Origin: Gammaproteobacteria bacterium RIFCSPHIGHO2_12_FULL_37_34
Lineage (GTDB): Bacteria > Pseudomonadota > Gammaproteobacteria > DSM-16500
Assembly: GCA_001801495.1 (NCBI GenBank)
Contig: MGXW01000057.1
Coordinates: 1-35,061, forward strand
Direction of reading: 5' to 3'
Length of the DNA: 35,061 bases
Positions 24,171-32,430 of this stretch are shown here, one piece after another. Below the pieces are notes generated by a model. That model had not been told where the DNA came from. It made no database searches and saw only the letters and a program-made list of their open reading frames with translations. Position 1 is the stretch's first letter. Every line of letters starts with the position of its first letter. A program made the position numbers and the translations under genes.

Positions 24171-26918
24171 ATGTATTTTATTGGCGAGGATCTCTATTTT
24201 GATTCTGTGTCTGAAGCAACCTTGACATTGCTTAACGATTTAACATACGTGGATACTACTCAAAATAGTAAATTGAATAACAAAATAAAAGAATTAATCT
24301 CACGAATCAAAATTGCTATCGAAGATCATGAAAGTATTTACGTTCTTTTCAAGCAAATCGATGCTATTTTGTCAGCTGCTGATAGGAAGCAATTGCCCGA
24401 TGCTTTTCATCGAGATGTGGAGAGAGCAAAAAAATCAAAATTAGATATTTTAGATATTCGATCCTGCAATATGCACCCGCTGCTTGGTGCACAGGAGACA
24501 TTTTTACCTGTTCATTTATTTATGAATCCAACCAAGAAAATGAAGGAAGTCACGAAAAAAATTTCTGATGTGATTCTTCATACACTTAAAGACTACCGGA
24601 CAAATCAATACATAAAAAATAACAAATCGTTTAAAGATTGCTTCCATAACTTTGCTCTCAATATGATTTTTGAGAAAAACTATACTTATCCAGGAACATT
24701 TAAGTTGGCGGATATCAATCAAAAAATTTGTGATGATCATCCAAATCATCAGCTGGAGAAGATCAATCTTCATCAGGATAAAAAAAACAAGTTATCAGAC
24801 GAACAACTTAACTTTATAGTCGATCTAGTAATAAAACGCTTGCAGTTAAACGAGGTGGAGCTTTATAAAATCATGACGTGTCATGCAATTTTTAGTGAAA
24901 CGATATTAAAATTTGTTCCTATTTCGGATGGATTCGAATTAAATGCAAACGTCACTATACAGAACGATGCTTGTTTAGAAAAAATTATGCATGGGATATC
25001 ACTGTTACCAGGGGAGCAACCACACACGATTGACGATTTGATTTACCACATGCGATTATCCGATAGTCATCACACTCGAAAGTTGATTAGCGATGATTTA
25101 ATGTATGATACACCGCTTTATCAGATTGAGCCGCATCGTGGAAGGACTAGACCTACTCAAACTAAAACAAGCCATGTCGGCATCATTCGAGATGCGCAAT
25201 TGCGAGGTGGTTTACCTGTTTTGAAGGATAATGACGGGCAAGACTGGCAATGGATAGATTGGACAACCTGTGAATTTTATAGCAATTCTTTAATTGTCCG
25301 ATCGATAGTGACTCATGAAGCTGCATTTATTTCCAGTTATTCTGGTACGGTATCATTATTGATGAATTTGATGATATCAAGCAATGCCTTATCTAATTTG
25401 CAAGAAAAACAAATCTATCTGCAATCGGCTATAGCTTATATTGTGGGTTTAGGGTTTCACGGTATTCATGAAATTCTTGGGCCGGTGGCACATTGTTTAA
25501 ACTTAATTTCAGATCACGATTATCCGGTTGCAGTTGCCAGTCTTTATGATGCTGATTATTTATCTAAGCCACCACGGTATCATGCGTTTTATCAAATTGC
25601 TGAAAAAAACGATCCGGAATTTGCCGAACGTCGTGAAAAAGGATGGAATGATTTATTACAGTGGTATAAAAATGTTTACCTTACTCAATATAAAACAGAT
25701 CCTAGGTTAATCTTAAGAAGGTTGATAGAATTATATGATGAGAATCATGATGATTATCAAACGATCGAATGCATGATTAGCCGTTTGTACGAGAATGGAT
25801 TAACGGAGCTTGACCTTCCTGATCACACACCCATGTCTTACATTATTCAAATGGGTAAGCCTAATCTTCTAAAAATTTTTAAAAATTCTTTAAATGAAAA
25901 TCAAGTAATATTTATTGAGGCGCTTATCGAATTTAATAAAAAGAACGATTTTATTATTCAATACGATTCTATTAAAAAAACAATTTTTATAGAATCAAAA
26001 GTTAAAAAAATAGAAGGCTACATTGTTAGATACCCACTCATTTTTCTTACAGAACAAATCCAAACTCGTTTAGCAACCTTTGGTATGCCGCAAGCGTTGT
26101 TGAATGTGATGATGAGAGCACTATCACAGTTAAGCGAGCAAGATAAGGCGATCTCTATTGCTATTAGTTTAGATGATTGGATAGATTCTTTTATGGTGAG
26201 AGAAAAGGCAACCCCGGTTTGTTTGCCCGTAGCATGGGAAAAATTAGTTTCCGATTTTAAGAATGAAATTTCGGAAGGTAAAATTATTAAAGAAGATTCT
26301 GTAAGAAAACATCTCGTACTTGCAACGCTTCATTTTATCTATCATTTGCACGTTGAAGATATTGATCCATTTGCTATTCATGAAAAATTTGCTAAAAGTA
26401 AACAGTTATTTGAAAGCATCAACAAGGGAAAAACGTACGATGTATTTATATCAAATAACTTTGTTAAAGTTAAAATGGAAAATTTAGGAACACCCTTATC
26501 AGAACTATTAAAAAGCGTGAAACAGGTTAGCGTGATTCGCGCATGGAAGAAGCAAGCCATGGCATTGGTGAGGCAAGTCCATGCTATTGGTTATGTTCAT
26601 GGAGATGTTAAATTGGAAAATTTTGTTTACCATCAAAAAGAAAATAAATTATATTTAATCGACTTTGAATCAGCCGTTAAAGTTCAAGCAAACGGAGTGG
26701 CTGTATTACATGTTTATGATGCAAGCTTAGTGTTCCCGTACGCCTCTTACTCGATGGAATATGAAATAAAACTTTTGAACGATGCTTTTTTAAAGATACA
26801 ACGCCATGCGAACATGAATCATTCGTTGGCTAGTTCATCTGATCATTGCCTATTTGCTAAACCTAAACCCCCTTACACTCAAAATGATGTTCAAAGGGTA
26901 TTAGCAAGATCAATGTAG
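24171..26918 (+). CDS. Large unknown protein with kinase-like C-terminal motif (candidate effector)
   Basis: A 915-residue soluble protein starting 3 bp after the dusA stop, with GAGAG upstream as a possible ribosome site. No signal peptide or clear transmembrane helix. Near the C-terminus, VHGDVKLENFV (H810, D812, K814, N817) resembles the catalytic loop HxDxKxxN of eukaryotic-like kinases. LIDFESA (D831) matches the DFG metal-binding position with Glu in place of Gly. A hinge-like segment and helix precede it (KMENLGTPLSELLK). I cannot place the N-lobe lysine. Downstream of DFE only about 80 residues remain, short for a full C-lobe. The middle has an H430-x2-H433-E434 cluster (GFHGIHEILGPVAH). 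Residues 1-400 are unassigned. A kinase-fold effector is inference; a pseudokinase or APH-like enzyme is possible. Confidence 0.75.
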   Translation: MYFIGEDLYFDSVSEATLTLLNDLTYVDTTQNSKLNNKIKELISRIKIAIEDHESIYVLFKQIDAILSAADRKQLPDAFHRDVERAKKSKLDILDIRSCNMHPLLGAQETFLPVHLFMNPTKKMKEVTKKISDVILHTLKDYRTNQYIKNNKSFKDCFHNFALNMIFEKNYTYPGTFKLADINQKICDDHPNHQLEKINLHQDKKNKLSDEQLNFIVDLVIKRLQLNEVELYKIMTCHAIFSETILKFVPISDGFELNANVTIQNDACLEKIMHGISLLPGEQPHTIDDLIYHMRLSDSHHTRKLISDDLMYDTPLYQIEPHRGRTRPTQTKTSHVGIIRDAQLRGGLPVLKDNDGQDWQWIDWTTCEFYSNSLIVRSIVTHEAAFISSYSGTVSLLMNLMISSNALSNLQEKQIYLQSAIAYIVGLGFHGIHEILGPVAHCLNLISDHDYPVAVASLYDADYLSKPPRYHAFYQIAEKNDPEFAERREKGWNDLLQWYKNVYLTQYKTDPRLILRRLIELYDENHDDYQTIECMISRLYENGLTELDLPDHTPMSYIIQMGKPNLLKIFKNSLNENQVIFIEALIEFNKKNDFIIQYDSIKKTIFIESKVKKIEGYIVRYPLIFLTEQIQTRLATFGMPQALLNVMMRALSQLSEQDKAISIAISLDDWIDSFMVREKATPVCLPVAWEKLVSDFKNEISEGKIIKEDSVRKHLVLATLHFIYHLHVEDIDPFAIHEKFAKSKQLFESINKGKTYDVFISNNFVKVKMENLGTPLSELLKSVKQVSVIRAWKKQAMALVRQVHAIGYVHGDVKLENFVYHQKENKLYLIDFESAVKVQANGVAVLHVYDASLVFPYASYSMEYEIKLLNDAFLKIQRHANMNHSLASSSDHCLFAKPKPPYTQNDVQRVLARSM

Positions 26919-26924
26919 CTACTA

Positions 26925-27794
26925 TCAGGAAGGCGCGTGGTTCACAGTAGAGTTCTGCGTTTTTAGTATTTCATTAAATTGACTGATCAATTTTTCGTAT
27001 TCCATGCAAGTGTTATCAGTAGCTAAAGTATGTGCGTAGGTATCAGGAAGATGAGCATCTTCAATAATAAAGCTTGTTAATATCAGTGCTGCATCGCGGT
27101 GTATTTTTTTATTTCCAAAACTTGCATTAGCAAATGCTGCACATTTTTCATTGATGGACTGAATAAAAGAGTGATAAGAACCAAACTGATACTTAGCAAC
27201 ATCTTTATAATAATTCCATAACTCACCCTTATGGAGAGGTTGAGATAATCCGTAGGCAGAAGGATGATGGATTTCAGGAAACTGAAAACTATCACTACCT
27301 TGTTTTAACAGAATCAATAAAAAACCAATCAAATGATTTCTCAAATCAAGCTCAGTTTTACTATTTTTATTCGCTATTTGATAAAAATCATGATAAATAT
27401 CATATAATCTTGCGTAGCATCCCATGGTCTTGTGAGTATGTTCAAATGAACTTACGCCGATGATTTTTTTTATTTCGACCACATGATCAAGTATGTCTGG
27501 ATAATTTTTAATGAGTTTATTTTTTATTACATTGTTTAACGCATCTTCTTGGTTAAGCACGTAAACATGTAAAGCCCAAGGTAGATCTTCAATGGTGATG
27601 GAAGATTTTGTTAAACGTCGACGAGCAAGTTCAACGATGGCCTCTAGATCATCTTTTTCTGCTCTTATTAACAAGCTATGGTCTGTTACATTAAATAATA
27701 GTGACGAATGGGGATTTGTATATGATTGTGCTAGTTTGACGACATTATAAATGACATCAGGCATCCTTGAAAACATAAATAGTGCTCCATGCAT
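26925..27794 (-). CDS. Unknown helical protein (candidate effector)
   Basis: A 289-residue protein with no signal peptide or clear transmembrane segment and no motif I recognise. It appears mainly helical, with charged segments such as EKDDLEAIVELARRRLTKSS and DVVEIKKIIGV-like stretches, several aromatic/His patches (YARLYDIYHDFYQIAN) and a hydrophobic helix (LIGFLLILLKQ). The first Met is at 27794; Met codons at residues 7 and 11 are alternatives, and none has a strong ribosome site. A good promoter lies just upstream. It converges on the 915-residue gene with a 6-bp gap. The family is unknown; a lineage-restricted accessory or secreted protein is only a guess from context. Confidence 0.7.
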   Translation of the reverse strand: MHGALFMFSRMPDVIYNVVKLAQSYTNPHSSLLFNVTDHSLLIRAEKDDLEAIVELARRRLTKSSITIEDLPWALHVYVLNQEDALNNVIKNKLIKNYPDILDHVVEIKKIIGVSSFEHTHKTMGCYARLYDIYHDFYQIANKNSKTELDLRNHLIGFLLILLKQGSDSFQFPEIHHPSAYGLSQPLHKGELWNYYKDVAKYQFGSYHSFIQSINEKCAAFANASFGNKKIHRDAALILTSFIIEDAHLPDTYAHTLATDNTCMEYEKLISQFNEILKTQNSTVNHAPS

Positions 27795-27809
27795 GATAAA
27801 GTTGAGTAT

Positions 27810-27837
27810 AGTATACGAATATAGAAATTAAACACAA
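27810..27837 (-). promoter_or_regulatory. Predicted promoter of the 289-residue gene
   Basis: On the minus strand TTGTGT (27837-27832), a 16-bp spacer and TATACT (27815-27810) lie about 16 bp before the ATG. The second palindromic element starts just upstream of the -35, leaving the promoter intact. Confidence 0.5.
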
Positions 27838-27843
27838 CAGATA

Positions 27844-28014
27844 ATCATCCGCCTCAGTACACGACAAAATTTCCGTTTGCCCTGAGGAGATCGATTTTGT
27901 TTCCAATCGTGCTTCGAGACGTCGCGCTGCGCGCGACCCTCAGCACGAACGGAAAACAAAATCGATCGTCTCGAAGGGTCAATGGAAATTTTGTCGTGTA
28001 CTGAGATCATCTGC
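27844..28014. mobile_element. Palindromic non-autonomous element, copy 2, with 9-bp target duplication
   Basis: The 153-bp element (27853-28005) has perfect 22-bp terminal inverted repeats beginning CTCAGTACACGACAAAA (27853-27874 and 27984-28005). It is flanked by ATCATCCGC (27844-27852) and ATCATCTGC (28006-28014), an 8/9-matching duplication. It shares ends, size and an internal block (CGTTTGCCCTGAGGAG at 27874-27889, 15/16 to 10931-10946) with copy 1. The interior folds on itself (GATCGATTTTGTTT with its complement near 27953-27966). No coding capacity. It lies between the promoters of two divergent genes. Confidence 0.87.
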
Positions 28015-28031
28015 AAACAGTAGCCATTTTG

Positions 28032-28060
28032 TTGAATGACTATACGTTGGATGCTATAAT
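28032..28060 (+). promoter_or_regulatory. Promoter of the small membrane protein gene
   Basis: TTGAAT (28032-28037), a 17-bp spacer and a perfect TATAAT (28055-28060) lie 30 bp before the ATG at 28091. This is one of the clearest sigma-70 promoters in the window. Confidence 0.7.
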
Positions 28061-28090
28061 TTTTAAAATGAAAACAAATAGGAAAAAATT

Positions 28091-28351
28091 ATGTTATTTC
28101 AAATACTTGCAAAAATATCTGATGTTATCGGTTTAATTGGTGTGACTCTGATGCTCATCGCTTATTTCATGATTAACACACATAAAATGACAGTTAAACA
28201 ACTTTCATATCAATTACTCAATTTTGTGGGAGCGGGACTCGTATTATTTTCGCTTTACTTCAATTGGAATATGTCTGCGGTGGTGATCGAAATTGTTTGG
28301 ATGCTGATTAGCGTAATGGGTATGTATAAGATTGTTCGACATGCAAACTAA
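28091..28351 (+). CDS. Small membrane protein (CBU_0592-like family)
   Basis: An 86-residue protein with three hydrophobic helices: about residues 10-30 (VIGLIGVTLMLIAYFMI), 40-58 (LLNFVGAGLVLFSLYFNW) and 62-82 (AVVIEIVWMLISVMGMYKIV). It has a strong promoter and an AGGA ribosome site 8 bases before the ATG. The pattern of a first helix, a K-M-T-x-K-Q loop, then LxNxxGAxLxxxSL resembles the small membrane family named after Coxiella burnetii CBU_0592; I give this from memory with moderate confidence. Function is unknown. It converges on nrdB with only 2 bp between the stop codons. Confidence 0.8.
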   Translation: MLFQILAKISDVIGLIGVTLMLIAYFMINTHKMTVKQLSYQLLNFVGAGLVLFSLYFNWNMSAVVIEIVWMLISVMGMYKIVRHAN

Positions 28352-28353
28352 TC

Positions 28354-29436
28354 CTATTCTTCCCAGCTTAATGTTCCACCTGTTTGATATTCGATAACAC
28401 GAGTTTCAAAGAAGTTCTTTTCTTTTTTGAGATCCATGATTTCGCTCATCCATGGAAAAGGGTTTGCAGCACCAGGAAATTGTTGAGGTAAACCAATTTG
28501 AGCACAACGTCGATTAGCAATAAAATGTAAGTAATCGTTAAACATTTCCGCATTTAGCCCCAAAATACCACGTGGCATGGTATCGACTGCGTAAGTATAT
28601 TCCAGTTTCACACCTTCATGAATCATCTTAATTGCTTCTTGTTTGAATGCTTCTGTCCACAATTGTGGATTTTCAATTTTAATTTGATTGATTAAATCAA
28701 TACCAAAATTTAAATGCATAGATTCATCACGCAAAATATATTGTAATTGCTCAGCAGTACCAGTCATTTTATTGCGTCGTCCCATGGATAAGACTTGGGT
28801 AAAACCAACGTAAAAGAAAATGCCTTCAAAAATGACATAAAAAGCAATTAAATCACGCAACAAGCGTTGATCATTTTCAAGTGTACCCGTGTTGAAAGTC
28901 GGATCTCCTAAACTTTGTGTGTATTTAAGTGACCAAACTGCTTTTCGCGCCACGGCAGGAATTTCACGATACATATTAAATATTTCAGCTTCATCCATTC
29001 CTAAACTTTCGATAATATGTTGATAAGCATGTGTATGCAAAGCTTCTTCGAAAGCTTGTCTCAACAAGTATTGACGACATTCTGGATTAGTAATATGGCG
29101 GTAGACAGCTAATACTAAATTGTTGGCAACTAATGAGTCGGCTGTAGCAAAAAACCCAAGATTGCGTTTGATGATATTGCGTTCATCTTCTGTTAAATCA
29201 TCTAATGATTTCCATAGCGCAACATCAGCTGCCATATTAATTTCATTTGGCATCCAATGATTCGCGCAAGCATCTAAATATTTTTTCCATGCCCATTGGT
29301 ATTTAAAAGGGACTAATTGATTAAGATCGGCGCGACAATTAATAATTTTTTTATCGTCAACTTGTACACGAGCAGCACCCATTTGCAATGTTTCTAAACC
29401 GGTGATGCCTCCCATTGTTTGTGTTGCTGCTGACAT
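28354..29436 (-). CDS. nrdB: Ribonucleotide reductase class Ia, beta subunit
   Basis: Provides the diiron-tyrosyl radical for reduction of ribonucleotides by NrdA. The protein is 360 residues. The metal and radical site is intact: an Asp in ATADSLVANNLVLA-like helix context, EEALHTHAYQHII (Glu, His and the radical Tyr four residues after the His), then FEGIFFYVGF and RDESMHLNFG with further Glu/His ligands. The C-terminal tail (GGTLSWEE) is the peptide that docks on NrdA. It follows nrdA by 9 bp on the minus strand and shares its promoter. Confidence 0.96.
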   Translation of the reverse strand: MSAATQTMGGITGLETLQMGAARVQVDDKKIINCRADLNQLVPFKYQWAWKKYLDACANHWMPNEINMAADVALWKSLDDLTEDERNIIKRNLGFFATADSLVANNLVLAVYRHITNPECRQYLLRQAFEEALHTHAYQHIIESLGMDEAEIFNMYREIPAVARKAVWSLKYTQSLGDPTFNTGTLENDQRLLRDLIAFYVIFEGIFFYVGFTQVLSMGRRNKMTGTAEQLQYILRDESMHLNFGIDLINQIKIENPQLWTEAFKQEAIKMIHEGVKLEYTYAVDTMPRGILGLNAEMFNDYLHFIANRRCAQIGLPQQFPGAANPFPWMSEIMDLKKEKNFFETRVIEYQTGGTLSWEE

Positions 29437-29445
29437 AATTTTCTC

Positions 29446-32253
29446 CTATTGGCACACTTCACACGTTGGGTCAGTGATCAAACAAGTTTTAAGCGTTATC
29501 GATTCAACTTGAACAGCATTTAAGGCTCGATCATCAACGGTTGCTTTTTCAGTATTCGTTGCACCCATACTACGTAAATAATAAGTGGTTTTTAAACCTC
29601 TTATCCAAGCATGTCGATAAAGTTGATCTAGTTTTTTACCGGAAGGTTGTGCCATGTATAGATTTAAGGATTGTGATTGATCTATCCATTTTTGTCGCCG
29701 TGCACCGGCTTCTATTAACCATGTGGGATCAATTTCAAACGCAGTTGTATAAAGTTGCTTGAGGTGTTCTGGGATGCGATTAATTTTGGCAACGCTACCA
29801 TTATAATATTTTAGATCATTTACCATCACTTCATCCCATAAGCCAAGTTGTTTAAGATCAGCGACGAGATAAGGATTGATGACAGTGAATTCACCAGAAA
29901 GATTCGACTTCACAAATAAATTTTGATAAGTGGGTTCAATGGATTGTGACACACCACAAATATTAGAAATGGTTGCAGTAGGTGCGATGGCTAATACATT
30001 AGAATGACGCATGCCAATGGTTTTTACGCGCTGACGTAAGTTATCCCAATCAAGAGTTTGTGTTTTATTCAGCTGCAAATAAGTATCGCTACGATTTTGC
30101 GCTAGCAGCGCGATGGAATCAATTGGTAGTATGCCCTTGCTCCACAGGGAACCAGTAAAACTAGAATAAGCACCACGTTCTTCAGCAAGATAAGTAGAAG
30201 CCTCAATTGCATAATAGCTGATCCATTCCATGGAGTGATCTGCAAGCTCAACAGCAGCTTCTGAAGCATAGGGTATGCGAAATTGATATAACATATCTTG
30301 AAATCCCATGATACCCATGCCAACCGGACGATGTTTTAAGTTTGAATTTCTAGCTTGTGGAACGGAGTAATAATTAATATCAATCACGTTATCTAGCATG
30401 CGCAATGCGGTATGAATGGTTCGTCGTAATTTTTCTTGATTCAAACCATTGCCAGTTAAATGGGTGATCAGATTAATACTTCCCAAGTTACAGACAGCAA
30501 TTTCATCGCGAGAAGTATTGAGTGTAATTTCGGTGCATAAATTTGAGCTATGTACTACACCTGTGTGTTGTTGCGGGGAACGTAGATTACATACATCTTT
30601 AAATGTTATCCAAGGGTGACCAGTTTCAAATAACATGGATAGTATTTTTCGCCACAAGACAACAGCAGAGATTTTTTTGAAATTTTTGATTTTGCCATTT
30701 GCTGTTTGTTCTTCATAGGCTGTGTAAGCTTGTTCAAATGCTTTGCCATATAAATCGTGTAAATCAGGTGTATCATCCGGGGAGAACAATGTCCAATCTT
30801 TGTTTTCTATTACACGTTTCATGAAAAGATCAGGAATCCAGTTGGCTGTATTCATATCATGGGCGCGGCGTCGTTCATCACCTGTGTTTTTACGTAATTC
30901 TAAAAATTCTTCAATGTCTTTATGCCATGTTTCAAGATAAGCACATACGGCGCCTTTGCGTTTACCGCCTTGATTAACAGCAACGGCTGTTGCATTTGCG
31001 ACACTTAAAAATGGAACAACACCTAAGGATTTACCATTTGTTCCTTTAATGTGTGCACCTATTGCTCGCACATTGGTCCAATCATTACCTAAACCACCGG
31101 CATATTTGGATAACAAAGCATTATCTTTTATAGCGCTATAAATGCCATCTAAATCATCTGGAACAGTTGTTAAATAACAACTCGATAATTGTGGGCGTAA
31201 TGTACCAGAATTAAATAAAGTAGGCGTTGAACTCATAAAATCAAATGAAGAAAGTAAATGATAAAATTCAATTGCACGTTTTTCTTTTTCTGTTTCGTTG
31301 AGAGAAAGCCCCATGGCGATACGCATAAAAAAGATTTGTGGTAATTCAAAACGCAAACCTTCCCAATGTAAAAAATAGCGATCGTATAGTGTTTGTAGAC
31401 CAAGATAAGTGAATTGTAAATCACGATCTAGATGGATAGCTGAGATTATTTGTTGCAGATCAAACTGACGTAATCTTGGATCAAGCAGTTCGCATTTTAT
31501 GCCGGTTTCAAGATAAGTTTCAAAATAAGTAGCCAAATCAAATGCATGATTATCTAAATCGAGAAAATGGCAAGCCTCTTGTTTTAAATCATCTAGCAAT
31601 AATCGTGCAGCAACATAAGTATAATGAGGTTCTTTTTCGATTAATGTCCGCGCGGACATGATTAATGCTTTATTAACTTCACGCGCAGGTACTTTATCGA
31701 ACAAATTGCGTTTCAAATCTTCGATAATGAGCTCAGCTGATACCAATGTTAATCCAAAGCAGGCTTGGTTTACTTGATTTTGTAAAGCAGACATATCTAA
31801 TGGTTTAATGCTTCCATCTGGAAAGGTAACATGTAGTGCATAAGCGGATTGTTTGGCTTTCACTTCTTGTTGTTGTTCACGAATGCGACGGCGTTCTTCA
31901 CGATATAATACATAGGCTTTGGCGACTTTATATTCGCCAGTACGCATGAGCTCTAGCTCCACTTGATCTTGAATGTCTTCGATGTGAATGGTACCACTGC
32001 TGTGTAATCGACGATTGAAGGTATCACTAATTTTGTTGGTCAAATTAGAAACTTTTTCAACAATCCTTGAAGATCCGGCGGCCGTTTCACCCTCAACAGC
32101 CAGAAAAGCCTTAGTCATGGCAACGGCGATTTTGTTGGTGTCGAAGGGAGTAACGGTGCCGTTTCGGCGTATGACCTTCATCAGGCCAGGCGCCGTTTGT
32201 GCGACGTCGAAGTGGGTGGTATGGGTTATGTGAGAGGTTGTTTGAATATCCAT
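29446..32253 (-). CDS. nrdA: Ribonucleotide reductase class Ia, alpha subunit
   Basis: Catalytic subunit converting NDPs to dNDPs. It is 935 residues, longer than E. coli NrdA (761) because of two N-terminal ATP-cone-like domains: residues about 24-118 (MKVIRRNGTVTPFDTNKI onward) and a more diverged one at about 145-230 (HVTFPDGSIKPLDM onward), as in Pseudomonas-type enzymes. The active site is present: first Cys in QLSSCYLTTVPDD, NLCTEITL (Asn, radical Cys, Glu) and second Cys in IAVCNLGSINL. The C-terminal thiol pair is CEVC at the very end. It is transcribed with nrdB under apparent NrdR control. Confidence 0.97.
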   Translation of the reverse strand: MDIQTTSHITHTTHFDVAQTAPGLMKVIRRNGTVTPFDTNKIAVAMTKAFLAVEGETAAGSSRIVEKVSNLTNKISDTFNRRLHSSGTIHIEDIQDQVELELMRTGEYKVAKAYVLYREERRRIREQQQEVKAKQSAYALHVTFPDGSIKPLDMSALQNQVNQACFGLTLVSAELIIEDLKRNLFDKVPAREVNKALIMSARTLIEKEPHYTYVAARLLLDDLKQEACHFLDLDNHAFDLATYFETYLETGIKCELLDPRLRQFDLQQIISAIHLDRDLQFTYLGLQTLYDRYFLHWEGLRFELPQIFFMRIAMGLSLNETEKEKRAIEFYHLLSSFDFMSSTPTLFNSGTLRPQLSSCYLTTVPDDLDGIYSAIKDNALLSKYAGGLGNDWTNVRAIGAHIKGTNGKSLGVVPFLSVANATAVAVNQGGKRKGAVCAYLETWHKDIEEFLELRKNTGDERRRAHDMNTANWIPDLFMKRVIENKDWTLFSPDDTPDLHDLYGKAFEQAYTAYEEQTANGKIKNFKKISAVVLWRKILSMLFETGHPWITFKDVCNLRSPQQHTGVVHSSNLCTEITLNTSRDEIAVCNLGSINLITHLTGNGLNQEKLRRTIHTALRMLDNVIDINYYSVPQARNSNLKHRPVGMGIMGFQDMLYQFRIPYASEAAVELADHSMEWISYYAIEASTYLAEERGAYSSFTGSLWSKGILPIDSIALLAQNRSDTYLQLNKTQTLDWDNLRQRVKTIGMRHSNVLAIAPTATISNICGVSQSIEPTYQNLFVKSNLSGEFTVINPYLVADLKQLGLWDEVMVNDLKYYNGSVAKINRIPEHLKQLYTTAFEIDPTWLIEAGARRQKWIDQSQSLNLYMAQPSGKKLDQLYRHAWIRGLKTTYYLRSMGATNTEKATVDDRALNAVQVESITLKTCLITDPTCEVCQ

Positions 32254-32316
32254 GCTCTTTTTTAATTCTCCACATCAGCAATCATGTTTATTGGAATCAA
32301 ATAGTTAAAATTTAAA

Positions 32317-32364
32317 ATCGAATATCTTGTGGTAATCAATAAATAAAAACACAATATGTAGTGT
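32317..32364. promoter_or_regulatory. Pair of NrdR boxes upstream of nrdA
   Basis: The box at 32349-32364 (ACACAATATGTAGTGT) matches the NrdR consensus acaCwAtATaTwGtgt at 15 of 16 positions. A weaker box at 32317-32332 (11/16) lies exactly 32 bp away, the three-turn spacing typical of NrdR pairs. Together they predict repression of nrdAB when dATP is high. nrdR itself is not in this window. Confidence 0.75.
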
Positions 32365-32374
32365 TTTATGCATC

Positions 32375-32403
32375 ATTCTTATCAAGATAAAGGATCTTGT
32401 CAA
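32375..32403 (-). promoter_or_regulatory. Predicted nrdAB promoter
   Basis: On the minus strand a perfect TTGACA (32403-32398) with a 17-bp spacer precedes AAGAAT (32380-32375). The start would fall near 32368, so the strong NrdR box begins within a few bases of it, well placed for repression. Confidence 0.5.
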
Positions 32404-32430
32404 AGATAGCAAGAGGATTAGAAAAATAAT

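Noticed and set aside
27828..28016. 62-codon frame across the second palindromic element
   Set aside because: It consists of the element's inverted repeats and has no ribosome site.
29446..32253. Intein or fusion explaining the long NrdA
   Set aside because: The extra length is two ATP-cone-like N-terminal domains, known for this NrdA subtype; no intein splice motifs are seen.
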